The notes under the pieces: model-generated
The model's database searches: none
What the model was told of the DNA's origin: nothing
The model's input: the letters and a program-made list of their open reading frames with translations, nothing else
Shown: piece after piece, positions 56,689 through 64,000 of the stretch
Layout: every line of letters begins with the position of its first letter
Numbering within the stretch: the first letter of the stretch is position 1
Source: Tretioscincus oriximinensis
Taxonomy: Eukaryota; Chordata; Lepidosauria; Squamata; Gymnophthalmidae
Assembly: GCA_022410635.1 (NCBI GenBank)
Contig: JAJVDF010000297.1
Coordinates: 1,344,154-1,408,153, forward strand
Reading direction: 5' to 3'
Length of the DNA: 64,000 nucleotides
Translations under genes and position numbers: made by a program

Positions 56689-56850
56689 CCCCATCAGAGG
56701 ACGACATTTTAAATTCTTGTGTTTCTTTTATGGTTTTAATGTTGTGAAGGTCATGACGACCTGAATTTTTAACTTTTGTAAGCCGCCCTGGACACCTTCG
56801 GGGGGAAGGGCGGGGTAAAAATCTTTAAATAAATAAATAAATAAATAAAA
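55516..56850 (+). mobile_element. L2 LINE, 5'-truncated, well preserved
   Basis: From the reverse-transcriptase palm to the 3' end (GTAAGCCGCCCTGGACACCT, GGGCGGGGTAAAAATC, then about five AAAT units). GC-rich, with many CpG, unlike the AT-rich surroundings, which suggests a relatively young copy. Inserted in element B next to the inner end of its left arm. Confidence 0.93.
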
Positions 56851-56942
56851 TCGGGGCCTGCCATAGATTACACTGACACGTAGATGGGCAAACTGCACCA
56901 AGATATAACCCAGAATAAAGCTCAACGGGGAAAGGGCCTATG

Positions 56943-57699
56943 ACGTTTAAAACAGTTTCCAACAGTTTAAAACGGATTTGCTGATTAACAGCAATAAAAA
57001 CAGAATTAAGTATTATTGGTCTTTGTAGCCAATTTTATGGTCCAGAAGCAGGATATACCGGCACAAAAGTAATACTAAAAATCTGGAATATTGGAAGATA
57101 GAAATCAGAATATTGATTTTCTGGATAGATATTGCCAGTGTTACTTCCACATTAAGGTTATTCCAAAATAACATAACAGAATAGCAGCCTCATGATTGAC
57201 ACATATTATTTTAGAAGATTCCTGCTGTGTGTTCTCTTTCCATTTTTATGTTAAGGCCCACAGAAACCTCAGCACATTGCTGATGTATCTCACAATCTAC
57301 TGATATGTTATATAAACTAGGCAAAAGGATTTAATTTGCTTTACACTAGGAAAAGTCTCGTAAATGGTATATACAGAAACAGTCATGACACTTGTAAAGT
57401 CGCTTGCAGTTCTTGCTGAATATTTTTGCACTGTAGAAGCTTATGCCATGCCAAATTAGTATCTAGGCTCTGCTGGCCCACAAGGACAAAATGGCAAGCA
57501 ACATACTTTATCCATTCTCCTTCACTTCTTTGAATGTTTCAATTTAGTATTGGTGAATATTATATAAGCCATTATTTTCATTGAATTCAATTAGGTAGAT
57601 TTGCTGGAGTGCAGGTGGCACAAATCCCAACAAGAGTCTTACAGAACATGAGTGAGAGCACATTATCATGCCTACCTATCGTGGTGGTGAAAAGGAACT
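56943..57699. other. Unassigned AT-rich sequence
   Basis: Begins with GTTTAAAACAGTTTCCAACA and a second AACAGTTTAAAACGG, a short imperfect direct repeat. Nothing else recognised. Confidence 0.4.
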
Positions 57700-58262
57700 A
57701 TTTCTTTGCTACCATTGTGTCAAGTGGTGAACGGCCTTATAAGATCTAGTTCGACAGAGCAAGAGCAAAGGCTGTTCAATACCTGCTGTGACAAATTTGC
57801 ATGGCACTTTGAGGGCAAAGTTGCTCAGATTCATGGGGGATTGGATGCCACAGAGGAAGTGTCCAAAGAACAGTCTGTTCCTGTTATCTTTGATCAGTTT
57901 CAATTTTTGTGTCCTTATGATGTGGACAAGCTGCTTGTTGGGGTTCAGCCAACTTCGTACCCTCTGGATTCTTGCCCTTCCTGGCTGATAAAAAACAGCC
58001 AGTAGGTATGACTGGGTGGGTCCAAAGAGTAGTGAATGCTTCCTTGAGAGATGTGGTGATTCCACTGGCTCTTATTCCCTGGACCCAGAAGAAATAAACC
58101 GTGTCCAACATACCCTTCCTGGGCATGTTTCTGGAGAAGGCTGTGGCTGTTCAATTGCAGGCATGCTTTCAATCTGGCTTCAGGCCTGGTAGTGGCATGG
58201 AAACTACTTTGGTTGCCCTGGTTGATTACCTTCTCCAGGAGTGGGATCATAGCTCGTCAGCA
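57700..58262 (+). mobile_element. L2 LINE ORF2 fragment, before the palm
   Basis: A + frame (57706-58005) has FEGKVAQIHGGLDATEEV and PTSYPLDSCPSWLIKNSQ, the linker before the L2 reverse transcriptase; a second (58101-58319) has NIPFLGMFLEKAVAVQLQAC, FQSGFRPGSGMETTLVALVD. A frameshift separates them and the middle of the palm is lost. Truncated at both ends. Confidence 0.88.
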
Positions 58263-59809
58263 ATCAGTGTACTGAAAAGCCCCAATGCTCCCCATTTTCC
58301 TGTAGTTCATTATGTCTGATCCTGTAGCAGCATGACACTTCCACCCACTTCCTCCCTGTGAGTGCCGTGCGGATCTGTATATGAGGCAAGATGTCCTGTG
58401 CAATCCATGCAGGGGAATGGAAGCTCAGCCAATTGGATGACCCCATACATGGCAGCTGACAGTGGCCACATGAGCACAAGGAGGATTCCTCTGGAGTTGC
58501 TGTGCCAATCTTACCATCCTCTAGCAGGCACCACTGTGAGATATCTTAGGTATGTGCAGGCAGAGAGGCAATTGCTTTTAGTTTGCAATAATCCTAAAAT
58601 GCAGAGTAAAGCAGCCCATGCAGGTACAAATTTTGTGTGGAAAAGGCATCTGCCTTGGAGTTAGTGCAGATAATATTGCACTAAAATGAACTAGCATACT
58701 GACTTAATACAAGTCAATTTCTTTAGTTTTGACTTATTTCCACATCATTAGTAGCTGAAAAATCTATCGATAGTTAAGCAATGTTATTTATTATTTATCT
58801 TCCATACGTCTTTGCCTGAAGTTGTCTTTAAAAGTCCAAGGTGGGGAATTCTTCCCAGTGTCACATTATTCTGGGAGTCTGCAATGTTTGGTATCCCTTA
58901 TATGGCTTGCTTAAATAAACTCCCCCACTCCCTCCCTGGCACACACAAGTACAGTATTATTAGAAGCTGGCTAAAGCAGGCATATCTTCAAGCACCATGT
59001 TGTGAAGAAATCAAATTGGAATATTAAAGATTTAAAAAGTAGGTCAGATGTAATAAATGCATTTTAAGTAATCCAGACTTTTAAATTAAATCCTGATATA
59101 AAATGGATGAGTTTTCTGCTCTGTGCCAGTAACCACGGATTCACCCTAGTGCTTTATTATGTAAAAAAATGTTCACACAGAAAAAGGTTTATGGTCATTT
59201 ACATAAAAAAGAACATGAGAGGATCAGCAAAATTAAACCAACTCCTAAATATTAATAATGCACAAGGAATCATGGGATCAAGCCAAGATTCATCAAGAAA
59301 AGTGTAGACAGAATTTGATTACTGCATGGATGGTTGAATCCAGGACCATCATAATCTACAATCTCTTGTCTCTTCATTATCAATTCATAGTGATTCTTTC
59401 ACCCAATTTGCTGATAAGTCATAATGACAATAGTTAATGGAAAACAATGCAACTCAATTAATGGGTGGTGGAAGTATAAGAAATAGACCAACCATAACAG
59501 TGACTATAGACCTAATTTGTGGTAGGTACATTTGTGAACAAAAGAACCAGCCTTTCTCACCTGCATATTCCTTACAATAACTCTTCCAAGGCANGGGGGG
59601 GGGGGGGAGAGAAGCCAGCCTCCTGGGACCCCACCCCACTCTTCCAGAACTTAACACCTTCAGCTGTCCCAGGTCTACATTGAGGAGGATGGGAAAAGAT
59701 CTGCTTCTACAATGCCTACATTTTTTCTTTTAATTACTGAAAACTTTATTATTGAATACACTGTTTTGTTGAATATGCACTCTATATGGTATAATTTATG
59801 TTGTCTGAT
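58263..59809. other. Unassigned sequence
   Basis: A poly-G run with an N is at 59594-59607. Frames of 66-100 codons are unrecognised. Confidence 0.45.
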
Positions 59810-60048
59810 GTATTACTATTTGATAATACTCTCAAAGTATCCTAACAAGTTAGTAAGTCATGATTTATCTTTGTAGAAGCCATGCTTATTTTATTTCAGT
59901 AGCTCTTGCTCCACTAATTGGATAGTAATTTTAACCTTTATATGGTTTNCATTACTTTACCTGGAACTAATATTAAACTAAATGGTAGTAATTTCCTAAA
60001 TCATCTTTTTTGAAGATTCATATTGACTACTATAATGTATCCAGATTA
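59810..60048 (-). mobile_element. CR1 LINE ORF2 fragment, fingers region
   Basis: The minus strand reads KKDDLGNYYHLV, then a stop-broken stretch around VPGK, then NKHGFYKDKS with LTNLLGYFESI. These correspond to the CR1 motifs GNYRPVSLT and HGFxKGKSCLTNLL upstream of the palm, a part not present in the other CR1 copies here. One N at 59949. Confidence 0.75.
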
Positions 60049-60204
60049 CAGGACTAAATTGACTCAGGGAAGTAGCTTGACAGCAGCGAAACGAACTAGC
60101 TGCTTGTTGCTACGATGGTGTTAAAAGATACAGCTGTTCATATCAGCTTTGGTTACAATGGATTACACCGGGCTTCACTAGCAGGATCCTAGAGACCAGC
60201 CATG

Positions 60205-60733
60205 TAGTTAATGGCATCAGGTGGAAACAAAAAGAGGCTGAGTTTAATGTTGCAGCAGGTTAAGTAGCCTAGCAAAAGGGGGCGTGGAGGAAATGACATC
60301 AAGGCAATAGCTGGGAAGATGATGGAGAAAGGTGGGATCAGGCAGATCAGCTCTCAGACTTTTCTAGTCCATGATAACTTCCTTTCTTCTGATGGGGAAG
60401 GTTAATCCTCTTCTTTATAAAAGCCATGTGCTCTCCATTAGAGGCCACTTACTTGGCATGCCCTCAGGACTTGAGAAGCAGCTGCTGCTGCTGCCAGAGG
60501 GTCAGCCAGGTTACCATGGAGACAAAGTGATTGGACAAGTATGCAAAGTAGAAACTATTTAAACAAGATAAGCACGCCATTTCTTGCTTGTAACTTTAAG
60601 CAGGAGTAAACAGGCTTCTATATATTACAAACTATGGAATATTAGTACTGAGGCTTGTAAAATTCTTACTGCAAATATAACAAAGAGGTTTTAGCTATAC
60701 AGAAAAAATATACAGATGCTTGTAAACTCTACA
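60205..60733 (+). mobile_element. LTR-like dispersed repeat, copy 2
   Basis: Aligns with 36312-36774. Has TATAAAAG at 60416-60423, GGTTACCATGGAGACAAAGT at 60510 and a CA end in GTAAACTCTACA (60722-60733). The 5' limit is uncertain. No primer-binding site or internal region is seen, so at most a solo LTR. Confidence 0.45.
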
Positions 60734-60739
60734 GACTAT

Positions 60740-60980
60740 ATTTTCTACCTTAAGGCATGGGGAAATTTATATGGGAGGAAGTGTCTGTTTAGATATTTAG
60801 CTGTCTCAGAAATCTGAGTGTAAAGGATCTCAAAGTTATTCACAATAATCACAGCCTTTCTGAGATGGAAGTGACAATGTAGCGTGCTTTTCAAGCTGTG
60901 TAAGCCATTCCACTTGCAATATGCACACCATGCTATAGCAGGCATCAAATCATCTATAGGTGTCATTTTATGTGGCATAT
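60740..60980 (-). mobile_element. Possible worn L2 C-terminal fragment
   Basis: The minus frame ends AKYLNRHFLPYKFPHALR, like PKYLKERLLPYQPARPLR of the L2 at 53.6 kb. The rest of the frame does not match L2 clearly. Confidence 0.3.
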
Positions 60981-61654
60981 ATATAGATAATCAGAAGGAA
61001 GCACAAGGCCAGAACCATGAGGGGGAAGCTAAAATAAAGTGTGCAAAAGCCCTGACATTGGAGGATGAAGTGTGATGCTGAGATGAGAAGTCACAGCTGC
61101 CATTCAAGAATCATTAGCAATGGAAGAGAAGTGAGGAAACATGTTGCGTTGTCATCGTACTATAAGGCTGGCTGCAGTCCAAATTAGCTTCCTTGGAGAG
61201 TGTGAATCAAAATGACATGTAATCTGGATGTTAATGAAAAATTCTCTCTTGCTTAAGGCTGCAGACACCCATGCAGAAAGTGTCATCTGGAAGGCATTAT
61301 CTCTCCTTTCGAGGATTATGAATTACAAAGTTTATGCAAAATACATATAGAATGATATCCTTTTAATGTAGGTCTGGCCTGTTCAGAACTGTCCTCTGAT
61401 CAGACCTTCTCTATCTGCAGCAGATTGGCAAACTATTTTAATTGACTGATGAACTACTTTTTTCACTACAAAGTTATGCATCTGCATAGGTCAGCCTGAT
61501 CACATGTGATTCTATTTTGCAGATGCTGCTCAGAACATTTTTATGCACAGATTCTGTTAGCTCTAACATTTGTGTTTGGGGATTTTTTTACTTCATGGTT
61601 TTGTTACTTAAACAATGAGACCTGGGGGGGGGGGGGAACCAAGTGGCCAAAACA
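60981..61654. other. Unassigned sequence
   Basis: Poly-G run at 61624-61636. Nothing else recognised. Confidence 0.4.
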
Positions 61655-61745
61655 CACATGGGTTCTATCCCCACTGAGGCTTATTCTATGCTGTATCTCA
61701 GAAGAGAAGCCTGACATTTACATGTTTGGGTAGAGTATGGCAGAT
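61655..61745. mobile_element. Palindromic element family B, single arm
   Basis: CATGGGTTCTATCCCCACTG, AGGCTTATTCTATGCTGTAT, CTCAGAAGAGAAGCCTG align with the left arm of the element at 54921; the match runs on to ATGGCAG as in the right arm. The second arm was not found; L2 sequence follows directly. Confidence 0.6.
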
Positions 61746-62620
61746 GACAGAAATGAATCCAAAAGTACTCCCAGATCATGGACCTGATCTTTCTGGGGGA
61801 AAATAACCCCATTTTAATTTATTGGACACTGGATCTTTAGACGCACAGTACCTCCATGTTGTCTAGATTCAGTTTCTATTTGTGGGTTCACATCCAGCCC
61901 ATCACTACCTCCAGGCAGTAGTCAAGCATCTTGACTTAATTCAGATGGAATGGAGAAATAAAGTTGGGTGTCATCAGCATATTAATGGCCTCATCCAGTG
62001 GCTTTGTTTATATATATATATATAAGAACATGGGAGAAAAGACTGACCCCTGAAGAATCCATAAAGTTCCTAGGGTCTTGAACAAAAGTCTCTCATTGCT
62101 ACTTTCTTGAACATTACCACTGAGATAGGATGAGAACCACTTAACACAGTGTCCCCAAACCCATTCCAGCAAAATACCATAGTCAACGCTATCAAAAGCC
62201 ACTGAGAGATCAAGAAGAATCAACAGGGTTTCATTTCCTCTGTCCTTTTCCAACAAAGGTCATCCAACAAAGTAATCAGTGCCAAATTTCTGCCTGAAAC
62301 CAGACCAAAATGTGCCTAGATAATCCATATTATATATGCATGTCTGAAGTTGGCAAGCCATCACCTTCTCCAACATCTTCCCCAAGAAGGAGATATTAAC
62401 TACAGGGTGGTAGTTATTTAATATCCCAGGATCCAGAGAGATCCTCTTAAGAAAAGGGTATACTACAAGTTCCTTAAAAGCTGTTGATACCTTCCACTCA
62501 TGTAAAGAGGCATTTATTACACCCTGAACTTCACCCAGGTGGAGAGGGAACTGAGAAAGCTTCAAAGAACTGTAACGAAAGATCTCCCAACTAGGCATGA
62601 TGGGAGGCTACAAAAGAGTC
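61740..62620 (-). mobile_element. L2 LINE ORF2 fragment
   Basis: Minus-strand order: NNYHPVVNISFLGKMLEKVM, GTFWSGFRQKFGTDYFVG (62.6-62.26 kb), [20 protein letters not shown] and CVKWFSSYLSGN (62.25-62.1 kb), a YADDTQ-equivalent (61985-61960), a CLEVVMGWM region and a DLGVLLDS-equivalent near 61780. Several frameshifts and stops. A (TA)n run at 62008-62024 interrupts it between the GVPQGS region and YADD. Confidence 0.88.
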
Positions 62621-63734
62621 CAACACTCTAACCACATGGTTGGAGTGCTCTGCTGCAGCACCTGTTCCTAGGTAGCCTTCTTACCCAAAATCTATTCATA
62701 ATCAGCAGCAGGCAATATGTGTAAATGCCTGAAGCTGACTCAAGGCATATTGTAAACAACCAGTGAACATCCAGGTGCTCAGTGGGAATGTGGAAAGTCT
62801 ATCAGTTCTCAGAAAGGCTCACCATAGGCCACTGGATGTTGGAGAAGAAAGAAAGAAAAAAATCTATGCAATTATAACTCACTTCACACATGCAGCAGAA
62901 TGTCACAGCAGTAATGTTGAAAAACCCTTGGAGATAAAATTGCCCACTATCAACTGCCAAAGAAGAGAATTAGCTAAATTGTAACGTCTATAAAGAGACT
63001 AGTAGTTAGTGTTCTTCCTCAGCTTTGATTTTATTTATTTCTTCGGTTACCACTGAAGAGGAAATTTATTTTTCCAGGCAAGTATCAGTTGGAGTAGATT
63101 AACTCATAGTGTTAGTGGCTTTATTCATGCAGCACTGAATACAGATGTTTTAACTTAAATTTAATCAAGCAACCAGGCAAATAACCTTTTCAAGGGGAAG
63201 ATTGACGGGCTGGTACTGCAGGAGAGGACAAATCTTTTAACACTTACAGACATTACCTTTAAAAGACAAATATGTTATTCTCAAAAGGGAAAGATGCTTT
63301 CTATCACTAAAAAGCAACTAAAACATTAGTCAGAAGTAACTTATAAGCATCCAGTTTCAAAGTCTGATTTATAAAATGGAGCCTTTTGAAAAACAGTGCA
63401 GTTTGAAAGTGGGGTTAACATTTATAAAATACCGGATTATCTCTGCTAAATTCCTGGATTGTTGGAAAAGACTTCCCTAGGGTAAGTGTGTTCCATATTT
63501 GATTAAAACAGCATGAGCTTTCCATGCATTTTTAGTGCACTGTCCATACACACAACGAATTGGTGGAGGGGGAGAATAAAAAAAATATTTTTGTATTGAT
63601 ATGTGATGCTGACAAACGCTTAAACTGTCATCATTTTTAACTGATTGGCAAAAACTGAGGGTGTTTTTTTAAAAAGGGCGGGGTAGAGCAGTAACCACAA
63701 AGATCAAGCAGGCTTTGTTCATTTGTACACTGAG
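62621..63734. other. Unassigned sequence
   Basis: A 73-codon + frame (62763-62984) is unrecognised. No repeat family seen. Confidence 0.45.
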
Positions 63735-63905
63735 AGCCAATCTGGTGTTGTGGTTAGAGTGTCAGACTCTTATTGGGAAGTCTTCCAGTTCAGTTCCGCA
63801 CTCCTCCACAGCCCTATTTCAGAAAGTAATGTAAGCTGCTTTGAGACACTTTAGGTTGAGAAAAGCAGGATATAAAAGTCTTCTTTCTTCTTCTTTCTTC
63901 TTCTT
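63735..63905 (+). mobile_element. Second SINE family, short copy
   Basis: GAGAGCCAATCTGGTGTTGT, GGTTAGAGTGTCAGACTC and CCAGTTCAGTTCCGC give a tRNA-like head, followed at once by the tail TAATGTAAGCTGCTTTGAGA, GAAAAGCAGGATATAAAAG and a T/C run. The long middle part expected for this SINE is missing. Its tail is again of L2 type. Confidence 0.7.
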
Positions 63906-64000
63906 CTTTCCTATTTATGTACTATAAACTATGCTGTTTAAAAATATAAGCTTCAAAGTGCAAAATGAACACAAGATTAAAATTATTACAATTAATCATA

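Larger units (their letters stand above)
54921..56942. mobile_element. Palindromic element family B carrying three later insertions
   Basis: Left arm pieces: 54921-54932, 55150-55181 and 55488-55515 (TATGGCCCTGTCCCCACTGA, GCCTTATTCTGGGCTATAT, CTCAGAATAGGAGCCTGCC once joined across the inserts). The right arm at 56851-56942, inverted, reads CATAGGCCCTTTCCCCGTTG, AGCTTTATTCTGGGTTATAT. The arms align along most of their length, so this was one hairpin-type element. A partial further copy is at 61655-61745. No coding part. The class is not assigned. Confidence 0.7.

Overview
The window is vertebrate, non-coding and repeat-rich. I recognise no host exon, rRNA gene, true tRNA gene, CRISPR array or bacterial-style operon. 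The repeats point to a squamate reptile (lizard or snake): CR1 and L2 LINEs, a short L1-type LINE, a BovB-like RTE fragment, tRNA-headed SINEs ending in (TTC)n and many palindromic DNA-transposon derivatives (MITEs). Species cannot be resolved. A 345-base N gap (46808-47152) and scattered single Ns show a draft assembly.

Layout. 0-5 kb: a GC-rich LTR-like block, SINEs and a worn CR1. 5-9 kb: a long CR1 on the + strand and a BovB-like fragment. 9-16.3 kb: several palindromes (9806-9953, 14147-14232, 15899-16277), a MITE inside a CR1 (13276-13604), a purine tract and a SINE. 16.3-23.5 kb: mostly unassigned AT-rich sequence with an L2 tail and a CR1 tail. 23.5-25.8 kb: the 3' half of an L1 on the - strand. 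26-36 kb: three CR1 fragments on the - strand, one with a fold-back at its truncated end, an LTR-like block, a hairpin MITE and an exact 137-bp tandem duplication. 36-46 kb: an LTR-like repeat, L2 and CR1 tails and the C-terminal part of another non-LTR element. 46-53 kb: a SINE dimer beside the assembly gap, an L2 split by a SINE, a hAT-like MITE and L1-like 3' ends. 53-57 kb: an L2 tail, then a nest in which one palindromic element has been invaded by a MITE, a SINE and an L2. 57-64 kb: two L2 reverse-transcriptase fragments, a CR1 fragment, a second LTR-like copy and SINEs.

Nothing here looks like genes working together. The relations that can be read are between mobile elements. The abundant SINE carries the same kind of 3' end as the L2 LINE, which fits mobilisation by L2 enzyme. 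Insertions inside insertions give relative ages. Several palindromic families show their own boundaries through inverted ends and, in some cases, target duplications. I found no convincing new functional system; the most informative structures are the nested cluster at 54.9-56.9 kb and the palindromic elements.
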